Source of the DNA: Rhizobium binae
Lineage (GTDB): Bacteria; Pseudomonadota; Alphaproteobacteria; Rhizobiales; Rhizobiaceae
Reading direction: 5' to 3'
Assembly (NCBI RefSeq): GCF_017357225.1
Contig: NZ_CP071604.1
Coordinates: 2,607,001 to 2,671,000 of the forward strand
DNA length: 64,000 nucleotides
The notes beneath the pieces are model-generated. The model saw only the letters and a program-made list of their open reading frames with translations, had not been told where the DNA came from and did no database searches. The translations under genes were made by a program, and so were the position numbers. Of this stretch, positions 37,735-47,670 are shown in pieces. Each line of letters begins with the position of its first letter. Positions within the stretch are counted from its first letter, which is position 1.

Positions 37735-38367
37735 TTAAAATTCCACGCCCGGCTGCCCCTTGATGCCCGAGCGGAATGGATGTTTGACGAGCTCCATCTC
37801 GGTCACGAGATCGGCGATCTCGATCAGCTCCTCCTTGGCGTTTCGCCCGGTCAGCACGACATGCGTCATGAGGGGCTTCTCGTTTTTGAGGAATGTCACG
37901 ACGTCGTTGATGTCGAGATAGTCATAGCGCAACGCAATATTGATCTCGTCGAGCAACACCATGGAATTGCGCTCGTCGCGGATGAGCTCCTTCGCCTTTT
38001 CCCAGGCCGCACCGGCCGCTGCCACGTCGCGAGCCCGGTCCTGCGTCTCCCAGGTAAAACCCTCGCCCATCGTGTGGAACTGGCAGATGTCGGAGAAATG
38101 CTTCTCGATCAGATCGCGCTCGCCTGTCCACATTGCGCCCTTGATGAACTGCACGACGGCGGAAGGCTTGCCATGGGCGATATGGCGGAAGATCATGCCG
38201 AAAGCAGCGGATGATTTGCCCTTGCCCTTGCCGGTATGGACGATGATCAGCCCCTTCTCATCCGTCTTTGTCGCCATGATCTTATCGCGCGCGGCCTTCT
38301 TCTTCGCCATCTTTTCTGAATGGCGGGCATCGTCCTTTTCGGCGGGTACGACTGGCTCTTCGTTCAT
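37735..38367 (-). CDS. cobO: Cob(I)alamin/corrinoid adenosyltransferase CobO
   Basis: A 210-residue BtuR/CobA-type enzyme. The P-loop is IVHTGKGKGKSSAAFGM, and the partner motifs HTMGEGFTWETQDR and LLDEINIALRYDYLD follow. It adenosylates the cobalt of cobyrinic acid a,c-diamide or cobinamide. It overlaps cobN by 4 bases and is the last gene of cobP-cobW-cobN-cobO. The N-terminus (about 30 residues, Lys-rich) is longer than in E. coli BtuR. Confidence 0.93.
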   Translation of the reverse strand: MNEEPVVPAEKDDARHSEKMAKKKAARDKIMATKTDEKGLIIVHTGKGKGKSSAAFGMIFRHIAHGKPSAVVQFIKGAMWTGERDLIEKHFSDICQFHTMGEGFTWETQDRARDVAAAGAAWEKAKELIRDERNSMVLLDEINIALRYDYLDINDVVTFLKNEKPLMTHVVLTGRNAKEELIEIADLVTEMELVKHPFRSGIKGQPGVEF

Positions 38368-41300
38368 GGCTGGCTGCCTGCTCTTTTCCTGGTTTCATTG
38401 ATGTCTGCGAGGTTGAATTGCGCCGAGTTGCTTCGCGGCGTCCAGAGCTGCCGCTCGATCGCCTCCAGCAGCCGCTCCTTCATCTCGGCTAGGGCGGCCG
38501 GGTTCTTCTCGGCCATGAAGTCGCGCACTTTGGGGTCGGCCACGAAGGCCTGATAGACCGCCTCGAAATGATGGCTACCGACAGCGCCCGTCGTCGCCGC
38601 AAAGGCAAAGAGATAATCGACCGTCGCTGATATCTCGAATGCGCCCTTGTAGCCGTGGCGCATGACGCCCTCGATCCATTTAGGATTGACGACGCGGCCG
38701 CGCACCACCCGCCCGATCTCTTCTTCCAGTGAGCGGATGACAGGCTTTTCCGGCCGCGAATGATCGTTGTGGTAGATCGCCGGCCGCTCGCCGGAAAGCG
38801 CTTCCGCCGCCGCCGCCATGCCGCCTTCGAATTGGTAGTAGTCATCACTGTCGAGCAGATCGTGCTCGCGATTGTCCTGGTTTTGCACGACCGCCTGGAT
38901 GGAACGCAGCCGCTCCTCGAACAGCCCGCGCTCGGCACGGCCATCCGCGCCCGCGCCATAGGCATAGCCGCCCCAGACAAGATAGGCCTCGGCAAGATCG
39001 GCCCGCCGCTCCCAGCCCTTCTCGTCGATCAGCGCCTGCAGACCCGCGCCATAAGCGCCGGGCTTGGACCCGAAGATGCGATACCCCGCCCGCTTCGCCG
39101 CCGCGTTCTCATCAAGCCCGGCAGCCGTGAGCCGCGCCGTCTCGCCGCGCATGCGCCCGGCGATCGGATTGTCGGCCGCATCCTCATCCAGCGCGCCGAT
39201 GGCGCGGATTGCCTTGTCGAATAGGGCAATCTGTTCCGGAAAAGCATCTCGGAAGAAGCCGGATATGCGTAGTGTCACATCCACGCGCGGCCGCCGCAGC
39301 ATGGCCGGCGGGATGATCTCGTAGCCGGTGACCCGCCGCGAGGCCATGTCCCACATCGGCTTGACACCGATCAGCGCCAAGGCCTGCGCGATATCATCGC
39401 CGCCGGTACGCATGTTGGACGTGCCCCAGGCCGTCAGCCCGAAGGAAATAGGCCATTCGCCATGATCCTGCACATAGCGCCGGATCAGCAGTTCAGCAGA
39501 CCTTTTCCCAAGCTCATAAGCGGCCGGTGTGGGCACCGCGCGGCTGTCGACCGAATAGAAATTCCGCCCCGTCGGCAAAACATCCGGCCGCCCCCGCGTC
39601 GGCGCACCGGAGGGGCCGGGCGGCACAAAACGACCGTCGAGGCCACGCAGCAGACTGGCGATCTCGGCCGGACCGCAGGCGAGGGTCGAGGGCTTGAGGC
39701 AGGATTCTATTTGGTCGAGCACAGCTCTGGTCTGGGACCAGAGGGGTGGGCAAGTGAACTCACCGGCAACGAGCTTGGCCGCGAGCAGCTCGATACGCTC
39801 GACCGTGTCGCCATTGGTGCGCCAAGGGGCGTCGAGGAGGTCGGCCAGGATTGGTGAACGGGGGCCCGTCCAGGGGGCGGCCATGTCGCAGTCGAGGGGA
39901 TCGAATGTGGATGCGACGGACACAACACCTAAAGCCAAATCTCCCGCAATCGCCCGCTGCAAACTCGCATCCCCACCCTCGCCGAGCCCGCGCGGCACCC
40001 GCGCCAGCGCCACGGTGAGATCCGTCAGCAACCGCCCTTCCGGCGAAAGCCCGAACACATGCAATCCATCCCGGATCTGCATTTCCTTGAGGTCGCAGAG
40101 ATAGGCATCAAGTTTCTTCAGCGCCTCGCCTTCGCTCTCCCCCTTCGCAATCCCCGCATCCCGATCCAGCCCGATATCGGCAACAAGGTCCAAGATCTGC
40201 CGGGAAAGCAGCCGGATGCGCCTGGGATCCCCACCCGACGCCTCGTAATATTCATCGACCAGCGCCTCCAGATCCTTGAGAGGCCCATAGCTTTCCGCTC
40301 GCGTCAGCGGCGGCGTCAGGTGGTCGATGATGACGGCACCGGTGCGGCGCTTCGCCTGCGTGCCCTCGCCGGGATCATTGACGATGAAGGGATAGAGATG
40401 CGGCAACGGCCCGAGGATGGCCTCCGGGTAGCAGCTTTCCGATAGCGCCAGCGCCTTGCCCGGCAGCCATTCCAGATTGCCGTGCTTGCCCATGTGAATG
40501 ACGACATCGGCGCCGAACTCCTGGCGCAGGAAGGCATAGAAGGCGAAATAGCCATGCGGCGGCACCAGATCCGGCGAGTGGTAGCTCTCCTTGGGATCGA
40601 TATTGTAACCACGCGCCGGCTGGATGCCGACGAGCAAGCCACCAAACCGGGCGAACGGCAGGGCGAAAGCGCCCTCGCGCAGATAGGGATCGGCTTCGGG
40701 ATTGCCCCAGCGCGCCGTCACCTCATGCTGAATCTGTTTGGGAAGAGAGGTGAAGAAGCTCTTGTATCGACTCACGGAAAGCGTCTCGCGCACCATCTTA
40801 CCGTCGAAGCCTGAATTGGTCGGCCCTTGAATCAGATGCCGCATAAGCGCATCGCCATCGGCTGGGATGCCGGCAACGGGATAACCGGCCTTATCCATCG
40901 CCCGCATAACCTCGATCGTGCCGGCGGGGGTATCGAGACCGACGCCATTGCCGAGCCGCCCGTCACGATTGGGATAATTCGCCATGACCAGCACAACGCG
41001 CCGCTCCGCAGTCCCCTTCCGCCGCAGCCGCGCCCAGTTGCCGGCAAGTGTGGCGACATAGGCCATGCGCCCGGCATCCGGTTCGCTGGAAACGATGTTG
41101 GCCTCGACGGCGGCGTCATAGCGGGCAGCCGCCTTGAAGGCGACGGCGCGCGACAGCACACGTCCATCCACCTCCGGCAAGGTGACGTTCATGCCGAGAT
41201 CGCGGGCCGATAGCCCTTGCGAAGAGGCCACCCAGGCCTCCCACGACGAAGCCGAGAAAATCGCCTGCAGCACGATCGCGTCATTCGCCTCCAGCACCGT

Positions 41301-42182
41301 CGGCTCGCGATCGCCGCCGGGGGCAGAGACTGCGAAGCCCGTGGTGTTGATGACGACATCGGGTTTCACGTCGGCAAAGATGGTTTGAAGGATACCCTTG
41401 GAGACGGGGTCCTTAAGGCTATAGGCAAAGACCGGTAGCGGGGCCAGTCCTTGCGCCCCCAGCGCTTCGATCAGGGCCTCGACGGGCCGGATTTCGCCGC
41501 TTTGGACGAGAGCGCGGTAGAAGGCGATGGCGACGACAGCGCGATCCGCAGGTTTAAAACCCACCTCTTCAACCGATTGTGCTGCACCCCCCTCACCTGA
41601 GACGAGCCCCCGCCACTCCTCAACGCCAACCAGCCCCCGCCCCGGCCACCATATCCCCGCTTTCATCAGCGGCGCGGCCGGCGCCGGCTTCTCCTCTCCC
41701 GAGAGCATCGCCGAGGCATAGGCGAGAAAGCCCCGCGCATTGGCATCACCACCCTCGATCAGATACCCCCACAATGCATTGAGATCCTCCGGCGCCACAT
41801 TGGAAAACGGCGTCAGCCCCGCATCCGGCTTCGCATCGCCCGGCAGCACCGCAATCAGCGCTCCGCTGCGGGCCGCCCCGGCATGCAGCGCCTCCAGCGC
41901 ATAGTGGAAATAGCTCGCCCCTCCCAGGGCTCGCACGATAATCAGCTTCGCATGCCGCGCCGTGCGCTCGACATAGGTATCGACCGACATCGGGTGCTTT
42001 AGGCTCATCAGGCTCGCAAGCCGCAGCGAATGCCCAGTCGCCCCGCCGGCATGGACCGCGGCGATCGCCGCAAGCTCGGTGTCGGCGGCCGACAGGAACA
42101 GGATATCGCCCGGCGACTGGCCGAGGTCGATGGCTTCGTCGCCGTCGCTGATCGTTCCCTGCTGGGCCAGAAGCAGATGCAT
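38364..42182 (-). CDS. cobN: Cobaltochelatase subunit CobN
   Basis: A 1272-residue large subunit of the aerobic ATP-dependent cobaltochelatase, near the usual length. VVIHMGKHGNLEWLPGKALALSESC carries the conserved HMGKHGNLEWLPGK motif of the CobN/ChlH family, and FGLTAWGTSNMRTGGDDIAQALALIG another (TSNMRTGGDDIAQAL). It inserts cobalt into hydrogenobyrinic acid a,c-diamide together with CobS and CobT, which are not in this window. It lies 4 bases after cobW. Overlap with cobO suggests coupling. Confidence 0.96.
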   Translation of the reverse strand: MHLLLAQQGTISDGDEAIDLGQSPGDILFLSAADTELAAIAAVHAGGATGHSLRLASLMSLKHPMSVDTYVERTARHAKLIIVRALGGASYFHYALEALHAGAARSGALIAVLPGDAKPDAGLTPFSNVAPEDLNALWGYLIEGGDANARGFLAYASAMLSGEEKPAPAAPLMKAGIWWPGRGLVGVEEWRGLVSGEGGAAQSVEEVGFKPADRAVVAIAFYRALVQSGEIRPVEALIEALGAQGLAPLPVFAYSLKDPVSKGILQTIFADVKPDVVINTTGFAVSAPGGDREPTVLEANDAIVLQAIFSASSWEAWVASSQGLSARDLGMNVTLPEVDGRVLSRAVAFKAAARYDAAVEANIVSSEPDAGRMAYVATLAGNWARLRRKGTAERRVVLVMANYPNRDGRLGNGVGLDTPAGTIEVMRAMDKAGYPVAGIPADGDALMRHLIQGPTNSGFDGKMVRETLSVSRYKSFFTSLPKQIQHEVTARWGNPEADPYLREGAFALPFARFGGLLVGIQPARGYNIDPKESYHSPDLVPPHGYFAFYAFLRQEFGADVVIHMGKHGNLEWLPGKALALSESCYPEAILGPLPHLYPFIVNDPGEGTQAKRRTGAVIIDHLTPPLTRAESYGPLKDLEALVDEYYEASGGDPRRIRLLSRQILDLVADIGLDRDAGIAKGESEGEALKKLDAYLCDLKEMQIRDGLHVFGLSPEGRLLTDLTVALARVPRGLGEGGDASLQRAIAGDLALGVVSVASTFDPLDCDMAAPWTGPRSPILADLLDAPWRTNGDTVERIELLAAKLVAGEFTCPPLWSQTRAVLDQIESCLKPSTLACGPAEIASLLRGLDGRFVPPGPSGAPTRGRPDVLPTGRNFYSVDSRAVPTPAAYELGKRSAELLIRRYVQDHGEWPISFGLTAWGTSNMRTGGDDIAQALALIGVKPMWDMASRRVTGYEIIPPAMLRRPRVDVTLRISGFFRDAFPEQIALFDKAIRAIGALDEDAADNPIAGRMRGETARLTAAGLDENAAAKRAGYRIFGSKPGAYGAGLQALIDEKGWERRADLAEAYLVWGGYAYGAGADGRAERGLFEERLRSIQAVVQNQDNREHDLLDSDDYYQFEGGMAAAAEALSGERPAIYHNDHSRPEKPVIRSLEEEIGRVVRGRVVNPKWIEGVMRHGYKGAFEISATVDYLFAFAATTGAVGSHHFEAVYQAFVADPKVRDFMAEKNPAALAEMKERLLEAIERQLWTPRSNSAQFNLADINETRKRAGSQP

Positions 42183-42186
42183 GGAT

Positions 42187-43236
42187 TTACGTCAGCGCCT
42201 CGATCGCCGCCCTGACCGCATCTTGATCCATGTCGTAAAGGCCGATGACGACGAGGCGCGTGGCCCGCGCTTCGCCCGGCGTCCAGGCGCGGTCGAAATA
42301 CTGGTCGATGCGGGCGCCGACGGCCTGCAACTGCAGGCGCATTGGCTTGCCCGCAACGTCGATGAAGCCCTTCAGGCGCAGCACGTCATGCTCCGCGATG
42401 ATCTCCTTCAGCTTCTCGATAAAGCCGGTGATGTCCGAGATAGCGCCAAGCTCGGCGACGAAACTGTCGAATTCGTCGTGGTCATGCGGCTCGCCAGCCT
42501 CGTGTTCCAGCTCGTGATGAGACTTGCGGTTGACGATATCGCCCTCCGTGCCGATGCCGAGGCCGAGCAGCACGCTGGCCGGCACCTCGCCGTTCCTGGC
42601 TTCGATCATCACGGGCTTGCGGGCGATGCGTGAGGCGACTTCGCTCTTCACGCGGCCGAGGCCGTCAGTGTCGATCAGGTCGGTCTTGTTGAGCACGATC
42701 AGGTCGGCACAGGTCAGTTGATCCTCGAAAAGCTCCTCGATGGGGCTCTCGTGATCGAGCGATTCATCCTCGACGCGGCGGGCATCGACGGCATCGTGAT
42801 CGTCGGCGAACCGCCCGGCGGCAACGGCTGCGCTATCGACCACGGTGATGACGCCGTCGACAGTGACTTCACTGCGAATATCCGGCCAGTTGAAGGCGGC
42901 GACCAGCGGTTGCGGCAGCGCAAGACCCGAAGTTTCGATGACGATATGGTCTGGACGCTGGTCTCGCTCCAGGAGTTTGGTCATGGTCGGAATGAAATCG
43001 TCGGCCACCGTGCAGCAGATGCAGCCGTTGGTGAGCTCGATGATATCGTCCTCGGTGCAATTCTCCGCGCCGCAGCCCTTCAGCACGTCGCCGTCGACGC
43101 CGAGATCGCCAAACTCATTGATGATCAGCGCGATCTTCCTGCCGCCCGCATTGGTAAGCAGGTTGCGGATCATCGTCGTCTTGCCCGCACCCAGGAAGCC
43201 GGTGATGACGGTTGCGGGAATCTTCTGGTGGTTCAT
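42187..43236 (-). CDS. cobW: CobW-type G3E GTPase (metallochaperone)
   Basis: A 349-residue GTPase. The P-loop is GFLGAGKTTMIRNLL, the Walker B-type metal motif NGCICCTVADDFI holds the CxCC site, and LIVLNKTDLID is the guanine site. A His-rich stretch HHELEHEAGEPHDHDEF lies near residues 210-227. CobW-type proteins are thought to deliver cobalt to the chelatase. It lies between cobP (6 bases) and cobN (4 bases), in the operon led by the cobalamin riboswitch. Confidence 0.94.
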   Translation of the reverse strand: MNHQKIPATVITGFLGAGKTTMIRNLLTNAGGRKIALIINEFGDLGVDGDVLKGCGAENCTEDDIIELTNGCICCTVADDFIPTMTKLLERDQRPDHIVIETSGLALPQPLVAAFNWPDIRSEVTVDGVITVVDSAAVAAGRFADDHDAVDARRVEDESLDHESPIEELFEDQLTCADLIVLNKTDLIDTDGLGRVKSEVASRIARKPVMIEARNGEVPASVLLGLGIGTEGDIVNRKSHHELEHEAGEPHDHDEFDSFVAELGAISDITGFIEKLKEIIAEHDVLRLKGFIDVAGKPMRLQLQAVGARIDQYFDRAWTPGEARATRLVVIGLYDMDQDAVRAAIEALT

Positions 43237-43242
43237 GGAACT

Positions 43243-43767
43243 TCAACCCTTCATTTTCAGCGGCAGCCCTGCCGCGATGAAATAAACTTCGCCGGCTTTC
43301 GCCGCGATCATCTGGTGCAGCCGGCCGGCATGGTCGCGGAACTCCCGCGCCATGCGGTTCTCGGGCACGATGCCGAGGCCGACTTCATTGGAAACGATGA
43401 CAAGGCGCGCCTTTGCCTGCGGCAGCCACGCCGCAAGCGCGGCAGCCTGTAGCGCGGTATCGCGACCTTCCATCATCAGATTGGTCAGCCACAACGTCAG
43501 GCAATCGATGAGGATCGCCCTGCCCGCGCCATCGATGGCCGCAAGCCGCTCGGCAAGCGCCAATGGCTCCTCGTGCGTAGTCCAGGAGGAGCCGCGATCG
43601 GCCTTGTGCTGATCGATCCGCGCCTGCATCTCCTCGTCCCATGCCCGGCCAGTCGCGATATAATGGCGCTCGAGGCCGCTCGCTGTGACGAGGTTTTCGG
43701 CGAAGCGGGATTTACCGGAGCGCGCGCCGCCGAGAACGAGGGTGGAATTGGGAAGGCAATCGGTCAT
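43243..43767 (-). CDS. cobP: Adenosylcobinamide kinase / guanylyltransferase CobP
   Basis: A 174-residue enzyme. The P-loop is [15 protein letters not shown], the phosphate-accepting His lies in [17 protein letters not shown], and LTLWLTNLM and [21 protein letters not shown] are family motifs ([19 protein letters not shown]). It phosphorylates adenosylcobinamide and transfers GMP to it. It is the first gene after the cobalamin riboswitch, 213 bases away. Confidence 0.95.
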   Translation of the reverse strand: MTDCLPNSTLVLGGARSGKSRFAENLVTASGLERHYIATGRAWDEEMQARIDQHKADRGSSWTTHEEPLALAERLAAIDGAGRAILIDCLTLWLTNLMMEGRDTALQAAALAAWLPQAKARLVIVSNEVGLGIVPENRMAREFRDHAGRLHQMIAAKAGEVYFIAAGLPLKMKG

Positions 43768-43979
43768 GCCGAGGCGCTCCTGCTGGGGAGGTCGGTGCCT
43801 CGATTTGCTCCGCAGATACCACAGCTGGCGGTCGAGCGGGGCGCCACGTTCTCGACGCAGGAGACTGAAAGCCTCTCATCTGCCACACAAGGCAGAGCCG
43901 AATTCATTCGTTCAGCCAAAACAACCTCCGTGCTGGCAGCGGGCTCTTTGCCCTGGATTGGGCTTTTCGCCCGGCACGG

Positions 43980-44355
43980 GATGGCAGGTCTCCTGGCTCG
44001 CGGGTATCGGCCACGATCGGGGCGGACCGGAAACCGGTCGCCCCTGATCGTGCCGGCGGACCCGCCTCACCTTCCCGGCTGCTTCGGTGAAGAGGTGGAC
44101 GATTCGTAGAAATAGAGGCGTCCGACCCCGGTTGTTCACCATGCATTTCCAGTGGCTTTTCCGGCATCTCGTCCTTTCCGCCCGCCCGCACCATTGCTGG
44201 CTGCCGGCGAAAAGCGCTGAATGCCGGATGGAAGACCCTAACCGCTCTACAGTCGCGGGGTCGGCTGTGATGAAGGCGCCCGGCTTGGGTCCGCCCCGTC
44301 ACATTCCCTTTTCATCCGGAAGAGCGCAACGCCGATCCGGAACCATCCGTTATGT
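43980..44355 (-). ncRNA. Cobalamin (B12) riboswitch of cobP-cobW-cobN-cobO
   Basis: On the minus strand one reads, in order, GGTTCC, AAAAGGGAAT, the GACCCCGCGACTGTAGAGCGG block, AAGCCACTGG (B12 box), CCGGGAAGGTGAGGC and the ending GAGCCAGGAGACCTGCC. This order is the cobalamin riboswitch consensus. An unusually long arm near the 3' end, GATCAGGGGCGACCGG paired with CCGGTCCGCCCCGATC, and extra bases between the blocks make it longer than usual. It should reduce expression of the operon when adenosylcobalamin is present. The precise ends are uncertain; 44356-44617 contains the CLC promoter region and shows no gene. Confidence 0.93.
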
Positions 44356-44617
44356 CGGGATGGTCAGGCGACCATCCTTATAGCAAAGATGGTTAGGCAA
44401 GCCGGCGATTGAAGTCAACGACCTTCGCGGCCGCCTCGCACCGGATTAGCCACGGAGCTATAGGCCAATACGACTGAGTCTACCGGAAAAATCGTCTTTT
44501 ATCAGAGTCTTACGTCGTGAATATTTGATCGGCGCGCCGGCTTTTCGCCGCAATTGCGTTGCAAGCGGACTGCGCCGTCGCCCTTGAACGGGTCTCTCCC
44601 CGCCTAGTTGTTTAGCC

Positions 44618-46408
44618 ATGCTCATGAAATTGGATCGGCGCCGCTTGCGGGCGCTGCGTGTTTTCTTCGATCCGGGACGGTTGCGTGCACTGACCCGCCG
44701 CAGCGAGGTCGGCCTGTCGCTGGCAGGCGCCGTCGTCGGCATCGCCTCCGGGCTGGCCGTCACCGGCATGAGTCTCGTTTCCAAGGAACTGCATCAACTT
44801 GTCTTCGGCATCGCCGACGAGCAAAGGCTGAGTTCGTCGCTGATCGAAGACAAGCTGCTGCTGCTCACCGCCCCCGTCATGGGTGGCGTCCTGCTCGGCC
44901 TATTGCTTTACATTCTGGCCAAGCGGCGCAAAAAGCCGATGGTCGACCCGATCGAGGCCAATGCGCTGCATGGCGGCCGCCTGTCGCTTACCGACAGCAT
45001 CATCGTCGCCGCGCAGAACCTCATCTCCAACGGTTTCGGCGCCTCCGTCGGCCTGGAGGCCGGTTACACCCAGCTCGCCGCTGGCCTCGCCTCGAAATTC
45101 GGTCTGAAGCTGCAGCTTCGCCGATCCGACCTGCGCACCCTCGTCGGCTGCGGCGCGGCAGGCGCCATCGCCGCCGCCTTCAATGCGCCGCTGACCGGCG
45201 CCTTCTACGCCTTCGAGCTGATCATCGGCACCTATACCATCGTGTCGCTGACGCCCGTCGTCGTCTCCGCCCTCGTGTCAACCCTTGTGGCGCGGCTGCT
45301 CGCCGAGGGCGATTTCACCATCGATATCGGCAGTTTCGGCTCCGTCGTGCCGGCCGACTATGTTCCGGCGCTGCTGCTCGGCGTCTTCTGCGCCGGCGTC
45401 GGCATCCTCCTCATGCAGGGCGTCGCCTTCATCGAGGAACTGGCCCGCAAGAGCTCGATCGCTCCGCCCTTCCGCCCCGCACTCGGCGGCATCATCGTCG
45501 GGCTGCTGGCGATGATCTCGCCGCAGGTGCTATCGGCCGGCCACGGCGCCCTGCATCTCAATCTCGCGCGCGAGGTGGCGATCCCGGCGCTGATCGGCCT
45601 CTTCCTCTTGAAATCCCTTGCCTCGGCGATCTCGATCGGCTCCGGCTTCAGGGGCGGCCTGTTTTTCGCCTCGCTGTTCATGGGTGCCCTGCTCGGCAAG
45701 CTCTTCGCCTATTGCGGCCCTTATTTCGCCGACACGACGCTGACGCCGGTCATCTATGCCGTGGTCGGCATGAGTTCGCTCGCCGTCGCCGTGATTGGCG
45801 GGCCGCTGACGATGACGTTCCTGGCGCTCGAAATTACCGGCGACTTTCCGATCACCGCCCTGGTGCTTGCCGCCGTCATTACCTCCTCGCTCGTCGTTCG
45901 CTCGACCTTCGGTTACTCCTTCGCCACCTGGCGTTTCCACCTGCGCGGCGAAAGCATCCGTAGCGCCCATGATGTCGGCTGGATCCGCAATCTAACAGTC
46001 GACAAGCTGATGCGCGCCGACGTCAAGACGGCAAAAGCCGGCATTGCGCTGGAAGAATTCAAGCGGGCCTTCCCGATCGGCTCGACCCAGCGCGTCATCC
46101 TCGTCGAGGAGAACGACAAATATGCGGGTCTCGTGCTGGTGCCGGAGATCTACGCCAACCCGACCGATGTCCAGGACGAAAGCCAGACGCTTGCCGATTT
46201 CGTCCGCTACCGCAACGATTTCCTGCAGCCGCAGATGAACGCCCGCCAGGCAGCGGCGATCTTCGACAAGACCGAAAGCGAAGCGCTTGCCGTTGTCAAC
46301 AACCTGATCGAGCGCAAGGTGGTCGGCCAGCTCAGCGAGAGCCACACGCTGCGCCGCTACAGCGAAGAGCTCGACCGCCGACGCCGCGAGGTTTCCGGCG
46401 AGATCTGA
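44618..46408 (+). CDS. CLC-family chloride channel/antiporter
   Basis: A 596-residue membrane protein with about ten to twelve hydrophobic segments. VGLEAGYTQLAAGLAS stands for the gating-Glu motif, AAFNAPLTGAFYAFE, GSGFRGGLFFASLFMGALLG and GGPLTMTFLALEITG are further CLC signatures. The C-terminal 120 residues (from about 475) are CBS-like. The gating Glu is kept, but the usual GREGP is GLEAG and GSGxPGG is GSGFRGG, so ion choice may differ. It may be a proton-coupled antiporter. The start has a weak ribosome site. Confidence 0.88.
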   Translation: MLMKLDRRRLRALRVFFDPGRLRALTRRSEVGLSLAGAVVGIASGLAVTGMSLVSKELHQLVFGIADEQRLSSSLIEDKLLLLTAPVMGGVLLGLLLYILAKRRKKPMVDPIEANALHGGRLSLTDSIIVAAQNLISNGFGASVGLEAGYTQLAAGLASKFGLKLQLRRSDLRTLVGCGAAGAIAAAFNAPLTGAFYAFELIIGTYTIVSLTPVVVSALVSTLVARLLAEGDFTIDIGSFGSVVPADYVPALLLGVFCAGVGILLMQGVAFIEELARKSSIAPPFRPALGGIIVGLLAMISPQVLSAGHGALHLNLAREVAIPALIGLFLLKSLASAISIGSGFRGGLFFASLFMGALLGKLFAYCGPYFADTTLTPVIYAVVGMSSLAVAVIGGPLTMTFLALEITGDFPITALVLAAVITSSLVVRSTFGYSFATWRFHLRGESIRSAHDVGWIRNLTVDKLMRADVKTAKAGIALEEFKRAFPIGSTQRVILVEENDKYAGLVLVPEIYANPTDVQDESQTLADFVRYRNDFLQPQMNARQAAAIFDKTESEALAVVNNLIERKVVGQLSESHTLRRYSEELDRRRREVSGEI

Positions 46409-46413
46409 TCCTC

Positions 46414-47670
46414 TTACGACGCGGTGTCGGCGAGCCGGAAAACGTCGGCTCTCTTCGAAACGCCGCGCAAGTCGAAGGACCCCAGATATTCGCTGGCGGC
46501 CGTGCAGGTCTTGGCGAAACTCTCCGACATTAAAAGGTTCTCTCCGAGCGTGCCGCAGAGCTTCTCAAGCCGCGAAGCCTCGTTGACGGCCCTGCCGATC
46601 ACCGTGAAGTCGAGCCTGCCCCGGGCGCCGACATTACCGTAGAATACCTCGCCGACATGAAGCACGACATCGACGCCGATATCCGGACCGCCATCCAGCG
46701 TCCGCTCGCTGTTGAGCACTTCGTTTGCTTTCAGCAGGTTCTTGGCGGAAGCCAGCGCAGCCAGACAAGCCCGTTTCGAATCCTCGGCGTCCGTTGGGAA
46801 GATCGCAAGCACACTGTCGCCCATGAACTTAAGAATCTCGCCGGAATTTTCCTCGACATGCCGGTCGATCAGATCGAAATGCTCGTTGAGAAAGCCGACG
46901 ATCTCGGCGGGCTCATATGCCTCGGTCAACGCTGTGAAATCGCGAAGGTCGGCAAGCAGGATCGCGGCATTGATAGAACCGCCCATCCCCCTCCGCGTCT
47001 CTCCGGAGAGGATGCGCGCGCTCGTCTTGGCGCCGGTATAGACCGCAAGGATCTCGGTGGCGGTCTTCGACACCGCCACCCGGTAGGCGGCGAGCCCCAG
47101 CGCCGGCAAAAGCTGTTCGATGACTTCCAGTTGCCCGTCGGAAAATCCGCCCGGCGCATCACTGGTAAGAGAAAAGCCGAGCCCGCGCAGCGTCACCTCT
47201 TTGGGGAATTCGAAAATGCTGGTCACGTGGTCGGTGCCGCCGGCCTGCGCAAACTCGTTCAGCTCGCTGTACTGGAGCCCCTCGCCTTTGGCCAGGTTCC
47301 ATCGCCCCCGTCTCTCGTCGCGGCTCAAAAGGTAAAAGATCGGCGTCTTCTCGAAGTTGCGCTCGGTCTCGCTGCCGTGCTCCGCATTTTCGAGAATGGT
47401 CGCGCCGCCGCGCACGAAGCTGGCGGAAACGCCGCGATACATCGGATGCAGGGACGGCATCCTGATGCTCGCCCGCCAGATCGGAAATCCATCCTGGATC
47501 AACCGCTCGCACAGACCGGAAACGAGTTCGCCGATATGCTCGCAGGTGATTCCCTGTTCGATAAGCCACTGAATATGATCGTTAATTTCTTGAATCTCCA
47601 CATGAGCCGGCGCGATCTTATGACGGCAAATCGGGCAAATAGGCGGCGATGTCGAACCGGCTGCCGTCAT
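46414..47670 (-). CDS. Class III adenylate cyclase
   Basis: About 418 residues. The C-terminal cyclase domain (about 235-405) has the metal sites LLADLRDFTALTE and LKFMGDSVLAIF, the adenine-selecting Lys (EILKFMGD) and Asp (RLDFTVIG), and the transition-state pair in VNEASRLEKL. It should make cAMP. The N-terminal region contains CPICRHK (a Cys pair) and an uncharacterised 200-residue domain. It is convergent with the CLC gene. I start at ATG 47668-47670; a TTG in frame at 47715 is also possible, and neither has a strong site. Confidence 0.85.
   Translation of the reverse strand: MTAAGSTSPPICPICRHKIAPAHVEIQEINDHIQWLIEQGITCEHIGELVSGLCERLIQDGFPIWRASIRMPSLHPMYRGVSASFVRGGATILENAEHGSETERNFEKTPIFYLLSRDERRGRWNLAKGEGLQYSELNEFAQAGGTDHVTSIFEFPKEVTLRGLGFSLTSDAPGGFSDGQLEVIEQLLPALGLAAYRVAVSKTATEILAVYTGAKTSARILSGETRRGMGGSINAAILLADLRDFTALTEAYEPAEIVGFLNEHFDLIDRHVEENSGEILKFMGDSVLAIFPTDAEDSKRACLAALASAKNLLKANEVLNSERTLDGGPDIGVDVVLHVGEVFYGNVGARGRLDFTVIGRAVNEASRLEKLCGTLGENLLMSESFAKTCTAASEYLGSFDLRGVSKRADVFRLADTAS

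Noticed and set aside
43573..44109. Plus-strand reading frame over the riboswitch and cobP start
   Set aside because: It spans the cobalamin riboswitch and the antisense of cobP and has no protein features.
44400..44617. Possible fluoride riboswitch ahead of the CLC gene
   Set aside because: The characteristic GGNGAUGG...CCGCC blocks are not present.
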